DNA of 64,000 nucleotides from Nitrospira sp. Lineage in GTDB: Bacteria; Nitrospirota; Nitrospiria; Nitrospirales; Nitrospiraceae. The stretch is taken from the NCBI GenBank assembly GCA_024998625.1, contig JACOEL010000002.1:1-64000 (forward strand). Reading direction: 5' to 3'. The notes under the pieces were generated by a model. The model saw only the letters and a program-made list of their open reading frames with translations. It was not told where the DNA came from and did not search any database. Of the stretch, positions 53,589 to 62,251 are shown in pieces. Both the position numbers and the translations under genes were made by a program. Each line of letters opens with the position of its first letter. The stretch's first letter is position 1.

Positions 53589-55296
53589 GCGCTGTCTCCA
53601 TCAAGGAGGAGTTAATCCCATACAAGCGATAGGCTATTTCGGTTGCCTTTTGCCTGTCGCGACGACGGAAGGCGTCCCGTAATTCCTGAGACCGTACTTC
53701 GGAAAGGTCATTTGGGGCAGGGACTCGAATCCGACGCAGATACTGTGCCTGGAAGCGCAAGTAGCCTCCTCGCATTCGGACGCAATATGATTCCACAAAG
53801 AACTGTCCGACGGCCGACATGAGTAATCCGCCGAGTACCTCTAAGTCCCAATCATCGGACTGAATGAAGTAGAGATTGTGGTGCGGGTAGGTTTCGCCTC
53901 GATCCAACACCGGCTCCAGCACGTCCTTGATGTCCGGGATATAGAGTTTTGGTTTGGCAATGAGTGCAAGATTCACACGGTCGATGGTCTTATACCAACC
54001 GGCCGGGCTCTTTCCCGCCGTGTGGCGTTTTTTAAGGGCGACGGCATGGTGTTCGTAATAGGTCTTCAATTTGGGATAGGCCTCTAAATCCACCAGGCCA
54101 TCGGCATTCCAAGGGTTCACAAGGTAATGCCCTGACCATTCGAGCCTGCCTCCAGTCACGTCTTTTGCGAGAGCCAACTTCAGAAGACGAGAGCCTTCCA
54201 CAAGACTCTCATCGGCTGTAATGTACACACTGTCGTTTCCTGTGGCGACGCCGATTCCGACTTTGGCATTCGTCTCAAGGCGGGGGAACTCATCCTCCAA
54301 CCGTCGAAGGAGCGCCAGTTGCTCAGGCGAATGGCAAGGCCAAGGATCTGATCCTTTGAACCAAGTGTTCACTCTTGCCACATGGATTCCTTGGGGGAGA
54401 GTTGAACGTGCATCGTGATTTTTCCCAAGAAGTGTGGTCAACAATTGCGCGGGTTGGACCGTTTCAGCTTCCGGTTCGACCATTGCCACAACGGCAGGTT
54501 GTTGTTTCCTATGCCGGATGACGGTGATTGCAGGATAGGCATCTACTTCATTTTCAAAGGCATTCACTTTGTGCATGTTCAGGAGAAGTTCAAGGCTATA
54601 GGCGGAGGTAATCAGTCGGCGCAATTCCGTTCCGTATTGATTCCGCATCCACCGGTCGGCGCAAATGAAAGAGCAAACACCGTTGACTTTGAGCTGTCGA
54701 AGGGCGGCTTCAAAAAACGCCACATACAGGTCCGCCCTGCCGTACATCGTCGGGTACGCGCTACGGTAAAGTGAGGCGGTCTCTTCGGGAATGTCCTCCA
54801 TGCGCACATAAGGAGGATTTCCGATTATAAAATCTGCCTCTCTGGTGCTGGCATCGAAAAGGTAATCCTGCGTGGCGACCCATGCGCGAACCAACCGTTC
54901 TGCGATGGAGGGGCTGACGCCGTGATCTGCCAAGATACGCAGGGCAAGGGTTCTTGCAAGGGTTGCGCTGGTTTCATCCAACTCATAGGCAATGAGGGAG
55001 GATTCACAGTCCAACAAAGGCCGACCGAGCTTTCGACAGGACTCGAGGAGGCGTTCGATCATCGGCCCGAGGAATGCCCCATCACCCGCTGCTGGTTCAA
55101 TGGCTAGGGCATCCACCAGGTTCCGATCATCCGTATAGCCGCTCAAATCCAGGAGGAGCTCCACAACCCATTGTTTCGTATAGACGACACCCTTCGGCTC
55201 GATCACTGTTACAGGAGAAGGTCGGCTGGAAGGCGCCATTAACTGGAGCTGAATGCCTTGCGTCGCAATTGATGGGAGAATTTTGACTTCTTCCAC
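53578..55296 (-). CDS. N6-adenine DNA methyltransferase of the PaeR7I-type system
   Basis: A 572-residue Eco57I/PaeR7I-like adenine methyltransferase. The SAM-binding motif is EPAAGDGAFL (67-76) and the catalytic motif is NPPY (160-163). A long C-terminal target-recognition region (~280-570) has VRMRGGYLRFQAQYLRRIRVP near the end. It should protect the CTCGAG sites cut by the adjacent endonuclease. Start is GTG 55296 with GAGG upstream. No C (controller) gene is adjacent. Confidence 0.9.
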   Translation of the reverse strand: MEEVKILPSIATQGIQLQLMAPSSRPSPVTVIEPKGVVYTKQWVVELLLDLSGYTDDRNLVDALAIEPAAGDGAFLGPMIERLLESCRKLGRPLLDCESSLIAYELDETSATLARTLALRILADHGVSPSIAERLVRAWVATQDYLFDASTREADFIIGNPPYVRMEDIPEETASLYRSAYPTMYGRADLYVAFFEAALRQLKVNGVCSFICADRWMRNQYGTELRRLITSAYSLELLLNMHKVNAFENEVDAYPAITVIRHRKQQPAVVAMVEPEAETVQPAQLLTTLLGKNHDARSTLPQGIHVARVNTWFKGSDPWPCHSPEQLALLRRLEDEFPRLETNAKVGIGVATGNDSVYITADESLVEGSRLLKLALAKDVTGGRLEWSGHYLVNPWNADGLVDLEAYPKLKTYYEHHAVALKKRHTAGKSPAGWYKTIDRVNLALIAKPKLYIPDIKDVLEPVLDRGETYPHHNLYFIQSDDWDLEVLGGLLMSAVGQFFVESYCVRMRGGYLRFQAQYLRRIRVPAPNDLSEVRSQELRDAFRRRDRQKATEIAYRLYGINSSLMETALGY

Positions 55297-55461
55297 TGGG
55301 GCCTCAAGTCCTTGGTTGGATTCCGGAGAAATGGCAACGGATACTAGCTTGTCCGGTCACTTCGTTCAACACGGATGTTTGCAGTGTGGGGGAGTGCACA
55401 CCTAATTTCATCGACGGATTATGGACGAAACCAAAGCCGAGGATCGAGAGGAGGGGCGGGA

Positions 55462-55929
55462 TCATTGCCGTTCCGGACCAGTCTGTGGCAACAGCAGCTC
55501 CCTTTCCATCCTCCGATGCGGGATACCGGCGTCCATGAACGGTTCGCCGACCACGTGGAACCCGGCCCGTTCATAAAATCCAAGCGCATGGATTTGTGCG
55601 GATAGCGTGACGCGTGCGAGCCCCTGCTTAACCGCCAGATCCAGCAGTGTCTGGAGAAGGGCCCGTCCGACGCCGCGCCCTCGCCAGTCCTTGAGGACCG
55701 CCATTCTCCCGATGGTGCCATTCTGTTGCATGCGTGCCGTGCCGATGGCCTCTCCGCGGTCGTTCCACGCCAGCACATGGGCACAGGTCGGATCGAGTCC
55801 ATCCCATTCCAAGCCTTCCGGCACTCCCTGCTCGACAATGAACACCGTTTCGCGAATGGTCCTGAGGGCCGAGCTTGATTCGTCCCAGTCGGCCAATTCT
55901 ACCCGTCCTGTCTCCCATTGTTGCGTCAT
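55462..55929 (-). CDS. GNAT family N-acetyltransferase
   Basis: A ~155-residue GNAT protein similar to the ElaA/YjcF type. It has IRETVFIVEQGVPEGLEWDG, IGRMAVLKDWRGRGVGRALL (acetyl-CoA loop RGRGVGRA) and LSAQIHALGFYERAGFHVVGEPF. The acceptor is unknown. ATG 55929 fits the family N-terminus; starts up to 56040 are open but add unrelated sequence. Confidence 0.87.
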   Translation of the reverse strand: MTQQWETGRVELADWDESSSALRTIRETVFIVEQGVPEGLEWDGLDPTCAHVLAWNDRGEAIGTARMQQNGTIGRMAVLKDWRGRGVGRALLQTLLDLAVKQGLARVTLSAQIHALGFYERAGFHVVGEPFMDAGIPHRRMERELLLPQTGPERQ

Positions 55930-56108
55930 GATGTTATGACCCCATCGATCCATCCAGTATTCCGCCCCTGACTCCGAACGGTACGTCTCAAATGTAATTC
56001 TCTTTTGGAGGATCGGCAACCACATGGTACCGTTCATCATGATGGTCTGCCTGTGACGCGAAGCAGGCGCGCGCCGACTGGCCCCGGTTCACCGATGGGA
56101 GGTCATCC

Positions 56109-56372
56109 GTGAAAACTCAACGTCGAACCTATGATGTCGTGGCAGGGCGGAGGATCCGGTCCGGATTGTGGCATTCCTGGTGCCAGGCCGGTGGAAGGCC
56201 TGAAGCCCAGCGGGTGTTCGGCTGGTCGTTTCTGCGCTCGGTGTGGTCGTTACTTTGCAAAGTGACCTGGGGCCGGATCGGTCGTGAGCAGGAGGTTCGC
56301 TCCCCCTGGGGACACCAATCAATCGGTTGCTCCGCGCCGCGATCCACGGCCATCTATGGTCGCACGAACTGA
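56109..56372 (+). CDS. Doubtful small ORF
   Basis: An 87-residue frame from GTG 56109 after GGGAGGT. The composition is Arg/Trp/Ser-rich with no recognisable motif. It may be real, but the ~710-base gap from 55930 to 56642 otherwise holds nothing convincing, so I give it low weight. Confidence 0.25.
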   Translation: MKTQRRTYDVVAGRRIRSGLWHSWCQAGGRPEAQRVFGWSFLRSVWSLLCKVTWGRIGREQEVRSPWGHQSIGCSAPRSTAIYGRTN

Positions 56373-56642
56373 CCGGCGGCATCCCGTTCGGTTGATCGCC
56401 ATTCCGTCCCCTCGTTGTTCTGCCTTCTCTGTATCCGTCCGTTCTCGGTTCCCTCTCAAACCAATAGGCACTCGGCCCCGACGGCAACCTTCCTTTGACC
56501 TTCCCCAGAGTGAAGAAGGGCTAACCTTATTTCTGAGGAAAGAACCTATTGACCCGCCGATCCGTTGAGGCGAAGATGCGGCAACGTTGGCACAAAGCCT
56601 GCTACTTAAGTCTGTAACGGATTGAACGATGAGGGGCGACCT

Positions 56643-57497
56643 ATGAATGTCTTGATTGCGACCGATGGATCGAAATACGGGAAATGGGCGACGGAATGGG
56701 TGGCGCGGATGCCGCTCGCGGAGAAGCCGGATGTGAGCGTCTTGCATGTGACGGATGCCGAGGCCCTGCGCGCGCCGTTCATGTTTCAACCGGTGGTGAT
56801 CGGCAATGAGCCGTTTATTCAGGAAGAAATCAAGCGGATTGAAGCCCGTGGAAAGACGGCCATGGCCGAGGCCAAGGCCCAGATGGCGTCGCTGAAGTTA
56901 AAAGGTAAGCTGGTGTCTGAGCGCGGGGCTGCCGGTCCGACCATTCTCGCACGAGCGCCGAAGCGTGACGGACTGGTGGCCATCGGGAGCCGGGGGTTGG
57001 ATGCGCTCGACCGGTTCATGCTCGGGAGTGTCTCGACCCAAGTGACGCTGCATGCGCCCTGTTCGGTTCTCATCGTGAAGGAAGAACCGCGCCCGCTGAG
57101 CCGGATTCTGTTCGCCGCCGACGGGTCCAAGGCCTCGGACAAGGCCTTGCGGTTCCTGCTGACCAAACTGCAGCCGGAAGCAGGGGAGGGCCTGGAGCCG
57201 ATCGATGTGGTGGTGATGCACGCCATGCCGTTTCTGAAGTATCCGGAACTCAAAGAGGCCGGCGCCCGCCTGGTCGAGCGATGCGCGAACAAACTGATGA
57301 AGGCCGGGTATGTGGTCGATGAAGTGGTTCAGCTTGGAAAACCGGCCGATGAAATCTTGAAAGTGGCGACGAAGAAGAAAGTCGATCTGATCGTGACCGG
57401 GGCCAAAGGCATGGGCGCTGTCGCCAGGTTCCTGCTGGGCAGTGTCTCGACCAAGGTCGTGCAGCACAGTACCTGCTCGGTGCTCGTGGTCCGTTAG
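56643..57497 (+). CDS. Tandem universal stress protein (UspA x2)
   Basis: A 284-residue protein with two UspA domains. ATP-binding patterns are GSRGLDALDRFMLGS (~115-129) and GAKGMGAVARFLLGS (~255-269). It starts NVLIATDGSKYGKWA. ATG 56643 follows GAGGGG. It is a divergent paralogue of the gene at 25597. Its stop codon TAG forms the first bases of the element at 57497. Confidence 0.9.
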   Translation: MNVLIATDGSKYGKWATEWVARMPLAEKPDVSVLHVTDAEALRAPFMFQPVVIGNEPFIQEEIKRIEARGKTAMAEAKAQMASLKLKGKLVSERGAAGPTILARAPKRDGLVAIGSRGLDALDRFMLGSVSTQVTLHAPCSVLIVKEEPRPLSRILFAADGSKASDKALRFLLTKLQPEAGEGLEPIDVVVMHAMPFLKYPELKEAGARLVERCANKLMKAGYVVDEVVQLGKPADEILKVATKKKVDLIVTGAKGMGAVARFLLGSVSTKVVQHSTCSVLVVR

Positions 57498-57665
57498 CAG
57501 GCTGATGACAAAGGCCGCCAGCGGCGTTCTCGCGGCGTTCAGAGGCGCGACGTACCGCACGCGGGAAAACAGCCTGTCCCGGCAGGCTCGGGGTGGGTAA
57601 GAAAAATGTGGCCTCACCTCTTCGCTTGCTGCGGCCTTGCTGGACCGCCTTTCTCAACAGCCTGC
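57497..57665. repeat. Short element with imperfect 19-bp terminal inverted repeats
   Basis: Ends GCAGGCTGATGACAAAGGC (57497-57515) and GCCTTTCTCAACAGCCTGC (57647-57665) are inverted repeats with two mismatches in 19. The similarity extends inwards at lower identity (GCCGCCAGCGGCG against GCGGCCTTGCTGG). The 169-bp unit is non-coding. It begins on the UspA stop codon, like the element at 28329. The remaining ~205 bases to 57870 hold no gene. Confidence 0.7.
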
Positions 57666-57870
57666 GGTAGATTCTGGAAACGCCTGTGGTGTTGCTGTTT
57701 CCTCACGGGGCAAATAAGACCGATGTGGCATTTCACCCCGCTCTCAGGGCCGGTAGCGTAGCAAAACGCTGCTACGGGCATCCCATTCCTCTCGAAATTC
57801 GGACTCTCTCACGGCATGGTCCCTGCTGTTCTCAGGAGCGGCAGGGGCGCCCAAGGCAGATGATCGACGC

Positions 57871-59109
57871 ATGACAGAGCCAGCGGGGGTTTTCAGACGG
57901 AATTCCGACGGACAGCATCGGCGATCCGGTGACTGGCGTTCTCTTGCGGGACGATGCTTGGTGATCGGGCTGGCACTGATCTCGGCGGCTGCCTGCGATC
58001 GGGATGCGCCCGTGGCGCCGCCGGCCGGCAAGCCGGCGAGCAGAGTCGCCAGCGGGATGGTGCAGTTGACCGATCCTGAAATTGCCCGGGCCGGCATCGA
58101 GGTGATGAAGGTCAAAAAAGAGCCGTTTACCTTCCATCGCGAATTTCCCGCGACCGTGCAAGCCAACGAGAATGAACTGGCGGAGGTCACGACCCTTATT
58201 CGAGGGAGGGTCGTCGAGGTGCTGGTCGATGTGGGGAAAGATGTGAAGAAGGGTGAGCGTCTGGCTCTGCTCGACAGTACCGATCTCGGGATGGCCGAAG
58301 GCGCGTATCTCAAAGCGGCGGCGAGACAATACGAAGCGCAGCTGGCCTTTGAGCGGGCCGAAAATCTCCATCAGCATCGTGCGATTAGCCTGGCTGAGTT
58401 ACAACGCCGGGAAGCGGAAATGAAAACCGCGCGAGCCGATGCGCGGGAAGCCTCGCATCGGCTCGCGCTGCTCGGCGTGCCAGCCCAGGAAATCCAACGG
58501 CTCGAACGCGAGCAGACGATCCGTTCCGACGTGGCGATTCGAGCGCCTTTTGCAGGCCGTGTGATCATGCGTAATATCACGCGCGGAGAAGTGGTGGAGA
58601 CCTCGCGGAACTGTTTCACCATCGCCGACCTATCCGATGTCTGGGTGGTGGCCAATGTGCCGGAAAAGGACGTGCGCTTTATTCGTCCGAATGACCGGGT
58701 TCATGTGATGATTCCGGCCTATCCGCATGGGCTGTTCTCCGGCACCGTGACCTACATTAGCGATGTCCTCGACCCATCGACCAGGACGATGCGCGTCCGT
58801 GTCACCGTGCTCAACCCCGATCGGACCTTGAAGCCGGAGATGTTCGCCATGGTCCGTGTCTTCGCGTCGCCTCAGCCGGAGGCGCTGGCGGTGCCGCTTA
58901 CGGCCGTGCAGCAGGACGGGACGGGCAAATTACTGTTCGTGCGACAACCGGACAATCGATTTGAATCGCGCCGGGTTCTTCTGGGAGACGAGCTGGATGG
59001 GAAGGCTCTCGTCCTGGAGGGGCTGCACGAAGGGGAAGACGTGGTCGTCAAAGGGGCCTTCGCAATCAAGTCGGAGTTCGATATCCACAAAATCGAGCCC
59101 ACGCCATGA
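57871..59109 (+). CDS. czcB: RND efflux periplasmic adaptor, CzcB-like
   Basis: A 412-residue membrane-fusion protein. A basic N-terminus leads to a lipobox SAAAC (Cys42). Then come the lipoyl-like halves (LAEVTTLIRGRVVEVLVDVGKDVKKGE and RAPFAGRVIMRNITRGEVV), a coiled-coil hairpin (~150-215) and beta-barrel domains. It would link the RND pump to an outer-membrane channel for metal efflux. Its stop overlaps the next gene's start as ATGA. No outer-membrane TolC-like gene is in the window. Confidence 0.88.
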   Translation: MTEPAGVFRRNSDGQHRRSGDWRSLAGRCLVIGLALISAAACDRDAPVAPPAGKPASRVASGMVQLTDPEIARAGIEVMKVKKEPFTFHREFPATVQANENELAEVTTLIRGRVVEVLVDVGKDVKKGERLALLDSTDLGMAEGAYLKAAARQYEAQLAFERAENLHQHRAISLAELQRREAEMKTARADAREASHRLALLGVPAQEIQRLEREQTIRSDVAIRAPFAGRVIMRNITRGEVVETSRNCFTIADLSDVWVVANVPEKDVRFIRPNDRVHVMIPAYPHGLFSGTVTYISDVLDPSTRTMRVRVTVLNPDRTLKPEMFAMVRVFASPQPEALAVPLTAVQQDGTGKLLFVRQPDNRFESRRVLLGDELDGKALVLEGLHEGEDVVVKGAFAIKSEFDIHKIEPTP

Positions 59110-62100
59110 TTGCCTCACTGTTGGAGTTCTCGCTCCGCCAATCGATCCTCGTCATCGGACTGGCCTGCATGTTCTCCGTGGCCGGCCTGTTTGCCTTTCA
59201 ATCCATTCCCATCGATGCCTATCCCGACGTGACCAATGTGCAGGTGCAGGTGTTGACGGAAGCGCCGGGCCTCTCTCCAGTTGAAGTGGAACGCTTCATC
59301 ACCTATCCGATCGAACTGCAGATGAACGGGCTGCCGGGCCTGACGGAAATCCGCTCGTTGTCCAAGTTCGCGCTCTCTCAGCTGACGGTGGTGTTCGAAG
59401 ACGATGTGGATGTGTACTTTGCCCGCCAGTTGGTGCTGGAGCGGATCATCGCGGTCAGGGAGCGGTTGCCGGCGGGTATCGATCCGGTCTTGGCGCCGGT
59501 CACGACCGGGCTGGGAGAGATCTATCAATATTATCTCGAAGGCCCGCAAGTCCATGAGACCGATACCGCGAGAGTGGAGGCGGAGCTGACGAATCAGCGG
59601 ACGGTACAGGACTGGGTGCTCCGCCCGTTGCTGAAGAGCGTGCCGGGCGTGATCGATGTGAACGGCCTGGGCGGATTCGTGAAGCAGTTCCAAGTGCTGG
59701 TGGATCCCGACAAGTTACGCAAATACAGCCTGACGTTGCACGACATCTATGAGGCGGTGCAGAAGAACAATGCCAATTCCGGCGGCAATGTGCTGGAGCG
59801 GCATGCGGAACGCGCCATTGTGCGGGGGCTGGGACTTATCAAAACCTTGCCCGACATCGAGCGCATCGTCGTGAAGGAAGCGGGCGGCACACCCGTATTC
59901 GTCCGTGATGTGGCAGAGGTGCGTATCGGTCATGCGGTGCGCCATGGCGCGGCTGTGTTGAACGGCCAGCGGGAGGTGGTGGCGGGTACGGTGCTGATGC
60001 TGCGCGGGGGCAATGCGCGTGAAGTCGTCCAGGCCGTGAAACGCCGGGTCGACAGGATTCAGCAGGACGGCCTATTGTCTGAAGGCCTCAAGATCATCCC
60101 GTTTTATGACCGGATCGAGCTCGTGACGGCGGCCATCAATACCGTGCGCGATGCCTTGATCGAGGGCATCGTTCTGGTGACCGTCGTGTTTTTCCTGTTT
60201 CTGGGCCATGTGCGGAGCGCGATCGTCGTCACCGTGTCTCTGTTGGTCACGCCGCTGATGACGTTCCTGGTGATGCAGCGCCTGGGGCTCTCGGCCAACC
60301 TCATGACCTTGGGTGGTTTGGCGATCGGGATCGGTGAAATTGCCGACGGATCGCTGGTCGTGGTGGAGAATGTCTATCGCCATCTCTCCGAAAATCACCC
60401 GCATCAGCGATCCCGGCTTGAGGTGATTTTCAGGGCCACCAGCGAGGTGGGGCGGCCGATTGTGTTCGGGATCCTGATCATCAGCGTCGTCTTCCTTCCC
60501 CTCATGACTCTGCACGGCATGGAAGGGAAAATGTTCGCTCCGTTGGCCTATACGCTGGTGATTTCGCTGCTGATGTCGGTGGTCGTCACCTTGACCCTCT
60601 CGCCGGTTCTGGCGTCCCTGATCCTGCGCGGCGACCATCCGGAGGAGACCCGGCTGACCAGGTGGATGAAGGCCCGCTATCAGCCGGTGCTCCGTTGGAC
60701 GCTCGACCATCGCGTGCCGGTGTTGCTGGGATCGACGGCGGTGGTGCTGGCAAGTCTGACGCTGCTGCCGTTCGTGGGGCGGGAATTCATTCCGATTCTG
60801 GAGGAGGGCGCGTTGACGCCGCAAATCGTGCGGCTGCCGAGTGTCTCGTTGCCGGAGTCGATCGCGATTGAGAAGCAAACGCAGAAAGCCATGCTGGAGT
60901 TTCCGGAAGTGCAGATGTCGGTGAGCAAGATCGGACGCCCCGATATCGCCGTCGGTCCGGAGGAGCCGAATGAGAGCGATCCGATCGTGACGCTGCGTCC
61001 GCGCAACACCTGGACCACGACACAGACCCAATCGGGATTGGTCGATGCGATCCGGCGGCGCCTTGCGGAGATTCCCGGTATCTCCGTGCTGATGAGTCAG
61101 CCGATCCAGGAGCGGGTCGATGAGTTGATCTCCGGCATCCGGACTGAATGCGCCATCAAGTTGTTCGGGGACGATCTCGACCTGCTGTATCAGAACGCCG
61201 AGATCATTGCGGGCCTGATGCGGACCGTGGAAGGCGTGAAAGACGTCAAGGTGGAACAGGTTGCCGGGCAGCCGTATTTGACGATCGACATCGATCGTCA
61301 AAAGATCGCTCGTTACGGGATCAATGTGTCGGAGGTACACGACATCATTACGACGGCGGTGGGCGGCAAGCCGGCTACGCAGGTGTATGAAGGGGAGCGT
61401 CGATTTCAGTTGACCCTGCGTTTCCCGGAGCCCTCTCGCAACAGTATCGGGGCCATCGGGGATATCCGGGTGCGATCCGCATCCGGCGCACCGATTCCCT
61501 TGAGCGAGCTCGCGACCATCGAGATGCGTGAAGGTCCCGCCCGCATCAGCCGTGAGCAGGCGAAGCGACGGATCTACATCGGTTTCAATGTGGTGGGGCG
61601 CGACATCGGCAGCGTCGTGGATGAGGGTCGGAAGCTGTTGGCCGAACGGATCCGGTTACCGCAAGGGTATACGGTGGCGTGGGGCGGGGCGTTCGAGAAT
61701 ATGGAACGCGCGAATGCGCGGCTGCTGGTGGTGGTGCCCATCACGCTCGGGTTGGTCTTCTTTCTGCTCTTCTGGGCGTTTCATTCACTGCGTTATGCCA
61801 GCTTGATCATTTTGAATCTGCCGTTCGCCTTGATCGGCGGCGTCGTGTCGCTATGGCTCAGCGATCAGTATCTGAGTGTGCCCGCCTCGATCGGGTTTAT
61901 CGAACTGTTCGGGTTGGCGGTGGGAAACGGCATCGTGCTTGTCTCCTACATCAATCAGTTGCGGAATGAGGGGCAGCAGACGGAGGCGGCGATCATGACG
62001 GGCTGTGTCTTACGGCTTCGCCCGGTCGTGATGACGATGATGACGACGTTGCTCGGCCTGCTGCCGCTGGTCCTGGCTCAGGGTATCGGCGCCGAAGTGC

Positions 62101-62234
62101 AGAGGCCGCTGGCTACCGTGGTTGTCGGCGGCCTGTTCACTTCGACCGCGTTGACGTTGCTGGTCCTCCCGGCCCTGTATCGGACCTTTGCCGAACAGGA
62201 GGTCGCGAAGGAACATGCCCCGGAATGGGTGTGA
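59106..62234 (+). CDS. czcA: CzcA-type heavy-metal RND efflux pump
   Basis: A 1042-residue RND transporter with 12 membrane helices and two large periplasmic loops. It starts SLLEFSLRQSILVIGLACMFSVAGLFAFQSIPIDAYPDVTNVQVQV-like family sequence and has the helix-4 motif IADGSLVVVENVY, whose acidic residues relay protons. It exports divalent or monovalent metal cations with the CzcB-like adaptor; the ion is not defined. Length is typical of the HME-RND group. Confidence 0.9.
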   Translation: MIASLLEFSLRQSILVIGLACMFSVAGLFAFQSIPIDAYPDVTNVQVQVLTEAPGLSPVEVERFITYPIELQMNGLPGLTEIRSLSKFALSQLTVVFEDDVDVYFARQLVLERIIAVRERLPAGIDPVLAPVTTGLGEIYQYYLEGPQVHETDTARVEAELTNQRTVQDWVLRPLLKSVPGVIDVNGLGGFVKQFQVLVDPDKLRKYSLTLHDIYEAVQKNNANSGGNVLERHAERAIVRGLGLIKTLPDIERIVVKEAGGTPVFVRDVAEVRIGHAVRHGAAVLNGQREVVAGTVLMLRGGNAREVVQAVKRRVDRIQQDGLLSEGLKIIPFYDRIELVTAAINTVRDALIEGIVLVTVVFFLFLGHVRSAIVVTVSLLVTPLMTFLVMQRLGLSANLMTLGGLAIGIGEIADGSLVVVENVYRHLSENHPHQRSRLEVIFRATSEVGRPIVFGILIISVVFLPLMTLHGMEGKMFAPLAYTLVISLLMSVVVTLTLSPVLASLILRGDHPEETRLTRWMKARYQPVLRWTLDHRVPVLLGSTAVVLASLTLLPFVGREFIPILEEGALTPQIVRLPSVSLPESIAIEKQTQKAMLEFPEVQMSVSKIGRPDIAVGPEEPNESDPIVTLRPRNTWTTTQTQSGLVDAIRRRLAEIPGISVLMSQPIQERVDELISGIRTECAIKLFGDDLDLLYQNAEIIAGLMRTVEGVKDVKVEQVAGQPYLTIDIDRQKIARYGINVSEVHDIITTAVGGKPATQVYEGERRFQLTLRFPEPSRNSIGAIGDIRVRSASGAPIPLSELATIEMREGPARISREQAKRRIYIGFNVVGRDIGSVVDEGRKLLAERIRLPQGYTVAWGGAFENMERANARLLVVVPITLGLVFFLLFWAFHSLRYASLIILNLPFALIGGVVSLWLSDQYLSVPASIGFIELFGLAVGNGIVLVSYINQLRNEGQQTEAAIMTGCVLRLRPVVMTMMTTLLGLLPLVLAQGIGAEVQRPLATVVVGGLFTSTALTLLVLPALYRTFAEQEVAKEHAPEWV

Positions 62235-62251
62235 AGGGAGTTCACGAGACG

